DNA of 64,000 nucleotides from Ignelater luminosus (GCA_011009095.1 VTPC01090930.1:62001-126000); one strand, 5' to 3'; shown: positions 37,112-49,710, counted from the stretch's first letter. The notes: generated by a model from the letters alone, not told the origin. Program-made: numbers and translations.

Positions 37112-40100
37112 CTGTCCCTTCCATTTGAGTCTGCTAATCCATCAAAAAGTAAGTTTCATTGTCTGCCCACGACAGTCCTTTTTTAGAATTAGCTGAAGCA
37201 ATCAGAAGATCAAGAGAGCCCTAAATCCTGAAATTTGTATTGTATTATTTTTTTACAGTTATGTTTTGTGCAGCTGTTAATAGTCAAAACAGAAACACTG
37301 ATCAAATTAGTATTTTCAAGATAAGTTCACTGTGCTAGCTAGGGGTTGACTAAATTGGCCCTTTTACGTGTTCCGTAAGCTTTGACACTAGAATATCAAG
37401 ATTTTTTTCATGACTCAGTGACCTTTGGAGCAGATTAGGGTTCAAGCACTGTTGAACGAATGAAAAACTATAGTATTAAATATGATCGACTTTAGTTGAC
37501 TTCTTGTGTTTGAGATTAAAAAAAACAAGTTGATCAAGCTAATGTCAACAAAAAGTACCCATGTTTTAAGCTCTTGGTTTGGAAATTTTATGCAAGAAAA
37601 TTAATAACATGCGAAAGACAATCTTAAGTTATAGAATACCAAAGTTTCTAGCATTATAAAGACAGGCCAGATTTCATGACTCAATCGATCTCGATACGAA
37701 GTCATTATCTAGCTGTGATAAAAGAAAGGCTATCGAAGTCAATTAACACCGAACATACTTTGCCTTCTTTGTCAAAATTCTGTTGTGGAACTTCTGGAAA
37801 CATTCATTCAAGGGGTGCAGTCCTCTAAAAAATAAATCAACTTTGGTTTTTTCTTATTAATATAGTTTGTTTAGATTGTTTCGAACTTTCTGAAACGTTA
37901 GTAAGATAGTTACTTACACGTGTGTGCAGGACAGCCGTTTTTATAGCAGGAATTTGTAGTACTTTCTCTTGCTCTTCTATCACATTTAAGAAAAGAAACG
38001 TTTTAGACGTAAATGTCAAAAACACAAAAATTTCATTCTGTTGGCGTCAAGGTTTCTTCAGAAACTTCCTCATTATCCTAAGAAAATATTTGATTGAAAA
38101 ATTATTTGAACCATCCTTTAGTTTAAAGGGGTCAGTAAAGAACGAAATACTTTAAAAACTGGTTTTAAACTCATTATGCCAAAGGGCTTACCAAAAACAA
38201 AGAATAGTTTAACTATAATTTATATCCTCTTTATTTGTGCTAAACCTTTACATATGTTAGATTGGTTTCATCATTCTCAAGAAGATCTTTTTGCAATTCA
38301 GGTTGTTACGATCAACTTCTCATTCTACAAAGATCATTAAAGTTCAAAATTAATTAAAATTTAGTTTCCAATCTCTTAAGTGTAAGGTTTTTTTATTTAA
38401 ATGAGAAAATATATTTTGAATAGCAATCTTACCTTACCGAGATTTCTATTTCTCAAAGATATTTGGTTGTCCATGGAACGTTTTGCATTGGTGCAACTTA
38501 TCCTTCATAGTTACTTTAGTTACCTAAACTTGTATATGAAAACTAAGTTTCATTAGTGTTAGTAACTTGTTAAAAAGTAATTAAAAATAATTTTTGCTTT
38601 CTCTTTTCTGTCTATATAAGATTCAAAAGGTTATTTTTAAATCTTCGTTTATTCAAGGTGTTTATAAATTAATGTTTCTGAGTCCAGTTGGCTATGGAAT
38701 CTAATTTTGATGTGCCGCCTTGTTAATTTATTTCAACAACTATTGTGTATTTGTTTTCTGTCATTTGCCAATTGCAAATGTCATTGTCCTGCATTTAGAA
38801 ATTTAGTTAATCTTGTGTTGAGATTTGTTGTATTGTTCCACATTTTTTCTCTCTAATTGTGCTTATTGTACGAAAAAGTGTTTTTCAAGACATAAGATTA
38901 GGCAACCATCATAACAACGATGCAATGTGTGTAACGTAGCAAACATTCTAATACATATCCTGTTTTTTACAAGACGGCAAATGCAGCCACAAGCATGATT
39001 TCACAGCCCACTGGATCCAGAAACATTTATAAATACTTTGTAGTAATAACAAAGAAAAGTCAAATAGTTAATATCTTGATGACTGAATACTATTGATGTA
39101 TTTAATATTTGAAGATAAGGGTAAACAAAGAGAAGATAAGTACCGTTTTAAAGGCAATATGTGTAGGTGATGATGTTGACATAGAAAATGATAAAAAGAT
39201 GGAATGTGATGGTGTTTCATTCTTTCATTTCGGAACTAACTGTTTCAGCAGCTCGAAGGTTTCTCTTAAACGTGATATGTATAGTCGCTCCAGAAAGGGC
39301 AGTTGAAAGATTTATTACGTATAGTAAGTACGTTGAACTTCAAAACTAAATATTGTCTGTAATTTAAGTAGTTTGTAATTTCGTGTTAAATGTCAAGTCT
39401 TATTTGCGTTTCGTCATAGTCTTCCGTCCAATATAACATACTACAAGCAAGAATGAGAGTTTCTAGTAAAATGAAGGTTAGGAAGGAATTACTGTATTTT
39501 TAAACCTGAACAATGGAATACTAAAAATGAACAACAAAAAAACGTTTTTCCAAAAATAGATTCCGGATCAGTATGCTGCCCGTCCGGTGCACTACAAAAA
39601 TTAGGTCTGGTGCAGTATGAAAATGCTTTTATAGGCAAATGCATGTAATTCCACTGCAACGTCCCCATCGATACAAATCGAGTTTCCGGATTGACACACA
39701 TACGTAAGGCCATAGGGAGGAGTCTATGGGTATTATATTTAATATGTTGGATTGACTCGCCAATCGTAGGGTAATTATTAATAAATGTAGAGAAGTTTCT
39801 GGTCACACCGATTCTGACACGAAATTGTCGTAAGATTTTATAAGGTTCTCTGCGACCTTCCTAAACTTTCTTTGGATAACAATACTCTAAGGAGTTGCCG
39901 TCAGGACAGTTTAACAGTCATTTATTTCCCTAACAAAGGTACATTTTCTTCTAAAAACGTACTTAACTGTCAACATACTTATTTGTTTTAAGAGCAACTT
40001 GCTACTAAGAATTTGATTGTCACAGGAAATTTGATTTTGAAGTAACCAGTTTGAGAATTCTTAACATCATAGTTTTTTAAGATTATAAAAGTGAAACATT

Positions 40101-43100
40101 AGAGGAACATGTTTTGATCTTTTTGCTAAACAATGTATTTCTTCCTAATATCTTTATCACTAGTAAAAATATTTATTCTCGAAATACAGCACATTTCTTA
40201 TAACCATCCGGATTTAATATGGAATGATGTAATTACTTCAGTGTGGATGCCGATAGTCACAAAACATAGCATTGGGTATCCAACAGAAAGCCTGGAAAAT
40301 TGTTTCGTTTTGTATTTCCAAGATATAACTTATTTCTAATTACAAAATTTCTATTATATCTTCAAATCTTGAAAGCAGACTTTGTATCTTGTTGTTTAGC
40401 TTTGGGTTGTCATATTTTGGGACTTTTGTAAGTTGCATGCAATAAATATTTGAAAAGTCAAAGCTAAGCATCCGATGGAAGGAACCCAAACTGTAAATGT
40501 GATTGTCTAAGTTGTTGCAATAGATAATGCTTCACTTTAACATTTTTGTGTGAACTGTTTCAGTTAAAGCACTACATACTTTTTACAGATTCCTTTGTTG
40601 TTCAATGTACTTCTTCTCCATAGAAGCTTTAGTACTCAGATCTTCAGGTACAGAAAAAGAAAACTAAAGACGAGGGTATTGTTACAATACGCTCTTGGTA
40701 TATACCTTTAGCAAAGAGATACGGCTAACACAAACTGTCATCTATTAGTTTCCATTGGGAAATTCTGATTATGCATAGTGTGACCTGAAAAGTCATCAAA
40801 GCCCCATTTAGAGATCAAACACAAATTTTCTCACACTCTTTTACTTTTACACAAAAATCAAACTCCTAAAGCAAGATTAAATAGTGGCTGTAGAGTAACT
40901 TTTTCAGAAGTTCAAGTAACTTCAAAATTCTTCCCTGTGTGGATAATACATTTCCCTGAAGTTTCGTAGCGTTTTGCTTGATTACTAAATCATCGAAAGT
41001 TCTTTATCTGCATGCATTTTCTGAAAAGTCTGTGTGAGCTTTTTTATATTTTTTCAATATACGTAGTTGATAACGATGTCGATGAAACATCTCATATTAG
41101 TCTTGAAGCTTGTATTTGCCAAAAAGCAAATGATAATGTAGTTAGTAACATTGCAGTTGTCTACGAATTCTAGTTTTTCTAGTTTTGGATCCTTCTGAAG
41201 AACATCGTTTTAAACATAACTAGTGCAAGTTCGTAGAAGTGATAATCCTAGAACCAGGTTAGTTGCTCTTAAAAGGATTATAAAAAGAGGAGAAAGAAAT
41301 GTAACGTGCTGTACTCCGTGAATTGAAGATGCTGAGGCTTCCTCCAGTCTATTTACTTACTTGTTTGGTTTGAAAACTGAGACGAAGTAGATAAATATAG
41401 TAATAGCAAGAAAATAAGAGATTAATTTACATCTACAGAGATTCAAGACATAGAACGCATAGAGAATTATCCTGTATATAACTATTGTTTTATATTGTAA
41501 TTCCCCTGTAATAAAGAATATAAATGAAAAGATAATTTGATATTTACAAAAGGAATGTAGGTAGTTTCTGGTAGTTATTCTCTATTACGAGCCTATAAAT
41601 CTGGGTAAAACGCAAAATAATTTTTGCCGACTTCAAATATGAAATTTACTCAAAAATATTAATAATTCAATCTGTAAAAGCAATAAAAGAAAATGATTTT
41701 TATGAGAGTTAATAGTGACGAAGAGAGTGAAACATGGTCAAATGTTGGCGTAATTAGGGCGAGCAATTAATTAATTTAATAAAGCGACAGGAAGTCTTGA
41801 TAAAGTGAATAAATTGGTTACTCGATAGGTGTACCTACAAGCTCATGTCATTTCGCTAATATAATAATGTCTGTCCATTTGTCCAAAGTCTGCGAGAATA
41901 GAAAATGACATCTTCATGTAAATTAGATAGTACACATTTCCCTGCCTTGCTCCTCATTTCTTAACGTCAGAATATGTAAGCTTCATATTTAGAATTAAAC
42001 TGAACTTTACAAATTGTTAATCCTGTCATCGCATATTACAGGAATATGTTATATGTGAACATACGGAGATCTTCTATATATTCGTTATACCTACATAGGT
42101 ACATAGTATTACACCTGGAGATGCATTATGGTACGTCGTTTCATATTGTAAATTGAAAACGTTCTAGATAAGCTCAAATAAGTGTAATAATAACACAACT
42201 AAACAAAGCACTTAGACATCAGAAGAAACTTTAAATTCTTAAATCATAAACCAGACTTAATATATTTATTATCTCGCTTGTAATTTTAATAAATTAATTC
42301 TGACAGCGGCGGTAAATGTTAATGTCAAAATCAAATATTTTATTAGCACATAACTCGATGACTAAGTTTCTATTAAAAGTTTACGTACACCAGTTTGCAA
42401 CTTAATTTCAAATTACCTGCGATAATTCAAAATGATCTAAACAACAAAACAACAACAAATACATAAATCCCTTGAATTTTATTTTCGTCCTTCCTTAGGA
42501 CATTTGCCAGAGGCAACAGATCTACAATTATCGAAAAATGTCTTGAAATTAATTTTAGAAATTTAAGTTGTTGATTTACCTATATGTACAACTTTCATGG
42601 AGTATATCCAACTAATGCAGATCCTAAATTAACGGAAATTTATTGAGAATCGAGACGACATTACTTTGCTGAGTTAAAACTGAATCAATTTACAACCTTA
42701 AAATGTTGCCAAACGTGAAAAGTCATCGTTCTATATGTGATTTTACTAGTATTTTATATGTAGGTGTTACTATTTTCAAATTTCCTAGTTCATTAATTCT
42801 TCTTTGAAAACAAAAAATTAATTTTTTTCTTATATTACAAAATTTATTTTTATATGAACCCATTTAACGCCTACGTCTTCCCAAAAATTGATATTTTTTA
42901 ATCTATATGACACCGCGAGAGCGGCAGTAAATAAAATTATGTTATAAATTATTATTTTTTATATTTTAGTGCGACACGACCAACTGGTTTGATTTTAAAT
43001 TACGAGCAATCGAAAGGAACAACAATAGGATGTCTCAAATTATGTCCCATATGTTATAATCAAAGAAGGTGTGTTCAAACAAGTTCTGTATATTTTCGTA

Positions 43101-43810
43101 TTACAAAAGTGTAGTATTTTTCTCATTGTAACACGTCTTCGTCTAAGATATACCTAAAGAGTAATATAAAACGAGAGGTAAAATCGTTGGTGTACGTAGA
43201 TTTCTCGACGAATCAAGTTCGATTATTTTCAATACAAAGTCCGGTCTTTAATTTGCAATAATTCGTTTTGTTATTGTAGGAAATTCAATAATAGAATGAG
43301 TAGTCTAGACATGGTACGAGGTGATTTGTATTCAAAGAATACCATAGGAGCAACTGAATAAAAATCGAATTATGGTTATAAAATTGTATTTGAAACAGAA
43401 ATGTTTACTAATGGTTATAAATTGCCTATTTTTAGTTTCTAAGAATATTTGAAAACAATTTAGTTAAAGATAATATTCCATGTTTATGGTTCGCACGGAA
43501 TATTATTCTAATCTAATTGGAAACTGGCAAGTGTCTTTTATAAGCTTGAAATCTACCAATGAATTAAATAAACAGATTCAAGAAAAAAAGAAGACTGAAT
43601 AATTTCGCAGTAAATTAAAGAAATGTTAAAAAAGACATTTAAACAGAATATGGTTTTCAAAAACAATCAATTCTGCTTAAACAAATACATGGAGTAGAAG
43701 CTTACAAAAAGATATAGGGGTTGCTTACAATTTGACTAACAACAAAGGTGTCAGTTTACTATACTATTCGATAATAAAAATCATCCTCATCAGGGAATTT
43801 GTAGGACTTT
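37112..43810. other. 6.7 kb without a recognised gene
   Basis: Short open frames only (37837-38025, 37922-38155, 39109-39306, 40133-40339), none with a known motif. One longer minus-strand frame at 39489-39806 is listed separately. Confidence 0.5.
39489..39806 (-). CDS. Unrecognised 105-codon open frame
   Basis: This is one of the longer uninterrupted frames in the window. Its DNA is less AT-rich than its surroundings and it contains peptides such as YPTIGESIQHIKYNTHRLLP and GTLQWNYMHLPIKAF. The frame stays open upstream of the first methionine for about 15 codons. I recognise no domain, signal peptide or transmembrane segment. It could be a fragment of a transposon protein, a single exon, or chance. 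Confidence 0.2.
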   Translation of the reverse strand: MTRNFSTFINNYPTIGESIQHIKYNTHRLLPMALRMCVNPETRFVSMGTLQWNYMHLPIKAFSYCTRPNFCSAPDGQHTDPESIFGKTFFCCSFLVFHCSGLKIQ

Positions 43811-43988
43811 ATATCCTAACTGTGACAAAACTGGAATTGTGGCCAAAATACATTATATAATTAATAAGATTATTGTCTGACTCTGCTATCACATTTCGGT
43901 GAAGTTCAAAGTAGAAATAGAATCAAACGAATCAATTCATGGTTGCGATCCCAAAGGCCTCAATAGATCCATAATAAATACGCAGAGG

Positions 43989-44215
43989 AAATACCAAAAT
44001 ATAAAAGTCGATTTAGTTCGTTATTACAGTTTTAAACACCGGCCCTAACAGTTCAATACCATCTTTCAGACGGTAACATCTTGAATGCAGTAGAAAACAA
44101 TAGCCTTTGGAGAAGATGCCGAAAGACAGAAGTTGAGATAGTTTGGTATCGAAGGTTTAAATAATACCAGCACTGATAGTGCGATACCACCTTTCGGACA
44201 ACTTAAGTACCCCGA
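43989..44215 (+). repeat. ~130-bp tandem repeat, partial units in copy A
   Basis: TTCAATACCATCTTTCAGAC (44053) and GATACCACCTTTCGGACAAC (44182) are equivalent points of successive diverged units about 130 bases apart. A fuller array is present in copy B. Confidence 0.5.
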
Positions 44216-44288
44216 TTTTTCAAAGTTTTATAATTTGAACATAAATAGTGAAAATGTAGAATGAATACGAATGCTGTCTCTGTACTTC

Positions 44289-44573
44289 TCATCTCATCGT
44301 TAGGTACATCTTATTAGACCTATTGTTATAGGAAAGAAAAAGGGACAGTTGGCATTCGGACTGTTGGTAACTGATATTTCTTAGTCGAGAATTTCGAAAA
44401 GGACTTTTTGTATACTTCTTCTTGAAGCCAAACTTCTCAAAAACATTTTCAATACATATACTGCAAATCTTCATAAGGATGTTCTCGCCAAAGTCTCGTT
44501 TTGATTGAGATTCTCGTTTCTCATTTTGTTTAGATGATCGATCGGGGTGTAAACTTTGCAGTGTCAATAACAA
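44289..44573 (-). CDS. Unrecognised 94-codon frame in duplication copy A
   Basis: Open in both copies (see 48042-48326). The two peptides differ at five residues (P/L, G/S, P/L, S/F and N/K) against one silent change. That gives no sign of selection for protein sequence, so this is probably a chance frame. Confidence 0.12.
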   Translation of the reverse strand: MLLTLQSLHPDRSSKQNEKRESQSKRDFGENILMKICSICIENVFEKFGFKKKYTKSPFRNSRLRNISYQQSECQLSLFLSYNNRSNKMYLTMR

Positions 44574-45176
44574 CCCGAAACTATCTCCATCATGAAGATC
44601 AACATCTAAGTTGCTAACTGAACTAGCAGTTTCTATTTAGTATCCTTTATCTTACCTTCATCGATCTCTTACTTTCATACATGGCGAGATGATTGGACAT
44701 TGTCGATTTACTATTTCTTGTAAAATAAAACTTGCTGCATAACGAAAAACTTTAGATACATTTAGATAAAGGTAGTTTTTATTTTTCGATTTAGATTTTC
44801 TAGTATTGGTAAATACCAGATACTGAGTATCAGCGTCGGACCAACTCTAGACCAAATCGATGCTAACTCCACTGAGCAAAATTTCTAAACGTATTTAAAC
44901 GAAAGTCGCAGCACTAACTGTTAATCTAATTGAGCATAACTATTTTTATTATTTAAGCACTTCTCTGGAAATTTCAATCGTTTGATATCGCATTGGCATA
45001 CAGTTACTGCTTTGTTAATTTAACGTCTCTCACCCTTTAATATCAGTGCACGGAAAAACATTAACACAGTGCAAAAGTCTTAGTTTGATTGATTGTGTGG
45101 AGAATAAGCGATGTCCTTTTATTAGTATAAGATTTCCTATTGGTTATCTTTGTACATTTATCTTAGAACTGCTTGT

Positions 45177-45457
45177 ATGTTTACCAAAAATAAAGTGCTA
45201 GAGGTAAAGAAAGCAACAGATAAGGTAACTACGGATGCAACAGCGAAAAGACTTGTTACAAAACCAGAAAAAAAGAAAGTAGTAAGAAAAACAGAGAATG
45301 ACAGATTCTCCTAGAAGAAAGCAATCCCACATCAGTGAGTCGGGGAAAACTTGCTAAAAACAGCAACATAGTGTTTACCGACCGACTACTCTTCAAGCTG
45401 AAAGATAAGAACACACCAGTTTTTGTATGTTATGTAAAATCAGTACTCTCTAGTTAG
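45177..45457 (+). pseudogene. Lysine-rich 93-codon frame, copy A (frameshifted)
   Basis: An ATG opens 45 codons rich in lysine, threonine and valine (starting MFTKNKVLEVKKATDKVTTD), ending at a TAG at 45312-45314. A second frame carries on with RGKLAKNSNIVFTDRLLFKL and VFVCYVKSVLSS to a TAG at 45455-45457. In copy B one extra A in the A-run near 49041 puts both halves in one frame. I do not recognise the protein. Confidence 0.35.
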
Positions 45458-45956
45458 GAAGCCCAGCCCCAGCGTTCGTAGCGCTTGAAAGGTGTTGTGT
45501 GTCACACTAGTCTTTGATCTTAACTTTATTGCTTAAAAACCAAACCATCCTATAGCAGATATATCAATAATAAATTTGAAGAATCAAAAAAAAGTTGTTT
45601 GGTAAACTCGTTTCAGATATTTAAGTACATATCCTAAAGTAGCAAATTCTTCAGCTGATTATTATCATTGTTCATTGTTCACTCTAAAATGTAATAACGT
45701 AGTATGTATAGTCTCGGCAAATAAATGCGAGGCACCACTCAGGTTTTACAATTACCCTTTACCTGACTTAATAAAGAACATTTATCTGAACAATGAATAA
45801 GTGTTTAACAGCTTCTTGAAACCTGTGTGGTCCCGCGTCTATTTGTCGTTCCAGTCTAAAGTAAGTTCTGGTTTCTTGCAATCCCTGTAGGTGTTGCAAA
45901 TCGAGCTCCCATTACGCAGTTACTGGTTGGTAAAATCAAGAATAATAGACTAACGT

Positions 45957-46056
45957 NNNNNNNNNNNNNNNNNNNNNNNNNNNNNNNNNNNNNNNNNNNN
46001 NNNNNNNNNNNNNNNNNNNNNNNNNNNNNNNNNNNNNNNNNNNNNNNNNNNNNNNN
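45957..46056. other. Assembly gap of exactly 100 N
   Basis: A run of 100 N, the conventional placeholder for a gap of unknown size. It separates copy A of the duplication from a 94-base unique stretch and copy B, so the true distance and even the order here are uncertain. A frame spanning it (45856-46071) is an artefact. Confidence 0.98.
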
Positions 46057-46331
46057 AAAAAAATAAGACATTTGGGACAGTTTTAAAATACTCCTAGCGA
46101 CATCTGTGGTCTAATAGCTGAAAGTCTCATTTCATAGGTATACACCTGGTATATCCTAACTGTGACAAAACTGGAATTGTGGCCAAAATACATTATATAA
46201 TTAATAAGATTATTGTCTGACTCTGCTATCACATTTCGGTGAAGTTCAAAGTAGAAATAGAATCAAACGAATCAATTCATGGTTGTGATCCCAAAGGCCT
46301 CAATAGATCCATAATAAATACGCAGAGGAAA

Positions 46332-47741
46332 GCTGCGTGCATAAGTAAATACCAGCGTTGTGATCTTAATAATTATGAAAGTATGAAGGTCACCATAACA
46401 CATTCTTATAACTAACATAACATAAAGAAGAGAAGGTGAAGTCTCAATATTTAAGGAGCGTTACCTAAACACTGTTTGTGTTTAGGAGCAGCTAGTTGCT
46501 AATTGCTGCTGTTTACATACAACTGTTCGGCTGAAGTAGTATCTGTTCAGTTGTTGCTATAAGTTTACGTTATCAGTCTGTTTATTATTATCTACTCGTA
46601 AACATAAATATAAGTAACATTGCACTGATAAAGGTTATTTCATGCTCTCACAAATGCAAACATGCGATATTTAAAAATAGCTAGTGTTCATTTTTATTAA
46701 TGAAATGACACAACGGTGTTCTCACGTGGTCATTTTACCGTTTTGATTCAATATGATGATACATAAAAATGAGCAAAAGTATAACGAGGTTTTTCGTTTA
46801 GTGAAAGATAGAAATGACTGATCTGTTTGCTTAAGAACGTGTTCTGACATTTCTAGGAATTATAGGAACTGACTGACTTGCCTTTAGTCATTGTTGGCTT
46901 CAGACACCAAAAGAAGAGCAAATAGTGAGAATACAGCATAGAATGATAATACGAATACATTGCTGTTTACTTGTATCGTATGTTTCACGCACCTTTACTC
47001 AACTAATGAAATTAGGAGTTGGTAAATATTTTCTAATGGAATCAAACAACAAACACCAAACATCTAAAAACTACACAGACACCAGACTTTATGAGCTCTA
47101 AGAACACAGGAAATGACATTAAAAGATAGGAAATTCAAATAGTCAAACACTGCAGAACTTTTATAAGATGGTATCGCAGATAAAGAGAAAAGCAGTTAGT
47201 AGAAAATAAAACTAAAGTTACACCCACATAGCAATAACCAAAACAATCAATAAGCTTAGCTATCTTGGAGAAGGTAAATCGCTCTTCACTTATGGAAAAA
47301 TAGATCTATTTACAGCACCAAGAGAAACCACGTAAATCTAAAGCCTCCTAGTCTCCTAAATGTAAGGATACTGAGTTAATAGTTGAACTATTTCGGTAAG
47401 TGACTAGCTTTGGAAGAGAATTTAAACGAAAATGCGAATAAATATAATAGCACTGTAATTATTAGTCTGTACTTACGGCTGCTGTAGGGGCAGATATGGA
47501 AATGGTACTGTTTCAGTATAAATCTCAAGATATTGTGTAATACATGCAATGCAACGTGCGTAGTTCGATATGATAGTAATCGGAAGGGAAAATTGCATTT
47601 ACATAGTTGAAATATCGGTGGAATTAGAGACAAGTCAAAGTAGTTAGTTATTAAAGTTTCAATAGAAAATGATTCAATATCACCTTTCAGACAGTAACAC
47701 TTTGCATATAATAAAAAACAATCACCTTTGGAGAAAATGTC
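46332..47741. other. 1.41-kb segment present only in copy B
   Basis: No recognised gene; a 120-codon minus-strand frame at 47388-47750 looks non-coding. No TIRs, poly-A or clear target duplication mark it as an insertion. Its last ~70 bases are a unit of the ~130-bp tandem repeat that continues into the shared part. This suggests that copy A lost the segment rather than copy B gaining it. Confidence 0.6.
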
Positions 47742-47960
47742 AAATACCAAAATATAAAAGTCGATTTAGTTCGGTATTACAGTTTTAAACACCGGCCCTA
47801 ACAGTTCAATACCATCTTTCAGACGGTAACATCTTGAATGCAGTAGAAAACAATAGCCTTTGGAGAAGATGCCAAAAAACAGAAGTTGAGATAGTTTGGT
47901 ATCGAAGGTTTAAATAATACCAGCACTGATAGTGCGATACCACCTTTCGGACAACTTAAG
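47671..47960 (+). repeat. ~130-bp tandem repeat in copy B, 2-3 diverged units
   Basis: Equivalent points: TTCAATATCACCTTTCAGAC (47671), TTCAATACCATCTTTCAGAC (47803) and GATACCACCTTTCGGACAAC (47935). Units 1 and 2 also share AACAAT.(A/C)CCTTTGGAGAA and the following ~60 bases with changes. Unit 3 is partial. Confidence 0.65.
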
Positions 47961-48041
47961 TACCCCGATTTTTCAAAGTTTTATAATTTGAAAATAAATA
48001 GTGAAAATGTAGAATGAATACGATTGCTGTCTCTCTACTTC

Positions 48042-48326
48042 TCATCTCATCGTCAGGTACATCTTATTAGACCTATTTTTATAGGAAAGAAAAAGGGACA
48101 GTTGGCATTCGGACTGTTGGTAACTGATATTTCTTAGTCGAAAATTTCGAAAAAGACTTTTTGTATACTTCTTCTTGAAGCCAAACTTCTCAAAAACATT
48201 TTCAATACATATACTGCAAATCTTCATAAGGATGTTCTCGCTAAAGTCTCGTTTTGATTGAGATTCTCGTTTCTCATTTTGTTTAGATGATCGATCGAGG
48301 TGTAAACTTTGCAGTGTCAATAACAA
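48042..48326 (-). CDS. Unrecognised 94-codon frame in duplication copy B
   Basis: Copy of 44289-44573 with five amino-acid replacements. Probably not a gene. Confidence 0.12.
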   Translation of the reverse strand: MLLTLQSLHLDRSSKQNEKRESQSKRDFSENILMKICSICIENVFEKFGFKKKYTKSLFRNFRLRNISYQQSECQLSLFLSYKNRSNKMYLTMR

Positions 48327-48929
48327 CCCGAAACTATCTCCATCATGAAGATCAACATCTAAGTTGCTAACTGAACTAGCAGTTTCTATTTAGTATCCTT
48401 TATCTTACCTTCATCGATCTCTTACTTTCATACATGGCGAGATGATTGGACATTGTCGATTTACTATTTCCTGTAAACTAAAACTTGCTGCATAACAAAA
48501 AACTTTAGATACATTTGGATGAAGGTAGTTTTTATTTTTCGGTTTTGATTTTCTAGTATTGGTAAATGCCAGATACTGAGTATCAGCGTCGGACTAACTC
48601 TAGACCAAATCGATGCTAACCCCACTGTACAAAATTTCTAAACGTATTTAAACGAAAGTCGCAGCACTAACTGTTAATCTAATTGAGCATAACTATTTTT
48701 ATTATTTGAGCACTTCTCTGGAAATTTCAATCGTTTGATATCGCATTGGCATACAGTTACTGCTTTGTTAATTTAACGTCTCTTACCCTTTAATATCAGT
48801 ACACGGAAAAACATTAACACAGTGCAAAAGTCATAGTTTGATTGATTGTGTGGAGAATAAGCGATGTCCTTTTATTAGTATAAGATTTCCTATTGGTTAT
48901 CTTTGTACATTTATCTTAGAACTGCTTGT

Positions 48930-49211
48930 ATGTTTACCAAAAATAAAGTGCTAGAGGTAAAGAAAGCAACAGATAAGGTAACTACGGATGCAACAGCGAA
49001 AAGACTTGTTACAAAACCAGAAAAAAAGAGAGTAGTAAGAAAAAACAGAGAATGACAGATTCTCCTAGAAGAAAGCAATCCCAGATCAGTGAGTCGGGGA
49101 AAACTTGCTAAAAACAGCAACATAGTGTTTACCGACCGAATACTCTTCAAGCTGAAAGATAAAAACACACCAGTTTTTGTATGTTATGTAAAATCAGTAC
49201 TCTCTAGTTAG
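48930..49211 (+). pseudogene. Lysine-rich 93-codon frame, copy B (one internal TGA)
   Basis: One reading frame runs from the ATG at 48930 to the TAG at 49209-49211, broken only by a TGA at 49053-49055. The first half is basic (K, R, T, V) and the second contains NIVFTDRILFKLKDK. Copy A carries a different lesion. No domain is recognised. It could be a relic of a transposon protein or a chance frame. Confidence 0.35.
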
Positions 49212-49710
49212 GAATCCCAGCCCCAGCGTTCGTAGCGCTTGAAAGGTGTTGTGTGTCACACTAATCTTTGATCTTAACTTTATTGCTTAAAAACCAAACC
49301 ACCCTGTAGCAGATATATCAATAAGAAATTTGAAGAATCAAAAAAAAGTTGTTTGGTAAACTCGTTTCAGATATTTAAGTACATATCCTAAAGTAGCAAA
49401 TTCTTCAGCTGATTATTATCATTGTTCATTGTTCACTCTAAAATGTAATAACGTAGTATGTATAGTCTCGGCAAATAAATGCGAGGCACCACTCAGGTTT
49501 TACAATTACCCTTTATCTGACTTAATAAAGAACATTTATCTGAACAATGAATAAGTGTTTAACAGCTTTTTGAAACCTGTGTGGTCCCGCGTTTATTTGT
49601 CTTTCCAGTCTAAAGTAAGTTCTGGTTTCGTGCAATCCCTGTAGGTGTTGCAAATCAAGCTTTCATTACGCAGTTACTGGTTGGTAAAATCAAGAATAAT
49701 AGACTAACGT

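Larger units (their letters stand above)
43811..45956 (+). repeat. Segmental duplication, copy A
   Basis: The first 181 bases (43811-43991) match 46151-46331, and 43989-45956 matches 47742-49710, both in direct orientation. Differences are few, about one per 40-60 bases by eye, mostly single-base. Copy A runs straight into the assembly gap at the base corresponding to 49710. In copy A the two matched parts are contiguous; in copy B they are 1.41 kb apart. Confidence 0.95.
46151..49710 (+). repeat. Segmental duplication, copy B (split by 1.41 kb)
   Basis: The parts homologous to copy A are 46151-46331 and 47742-49710, in the same order and direction. The interval 46332-47741 is absent from copy A. 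Sequence beyond 49710 continues normally, while copy A is cut off by the gap. Confidence 0.95.

Noticed and set aside
45856-46071. Open frame running through the N gap
   Set aside because: Its middle is entirely unknown bases, so it is an artefact.
48911-49168. 85-codon hydrophobic minus-strand frame
   Set aside because: It is the antisense of the lysine-rich plus-strand frame; lysine codons read as phenylalanine and leucine on the other strand.
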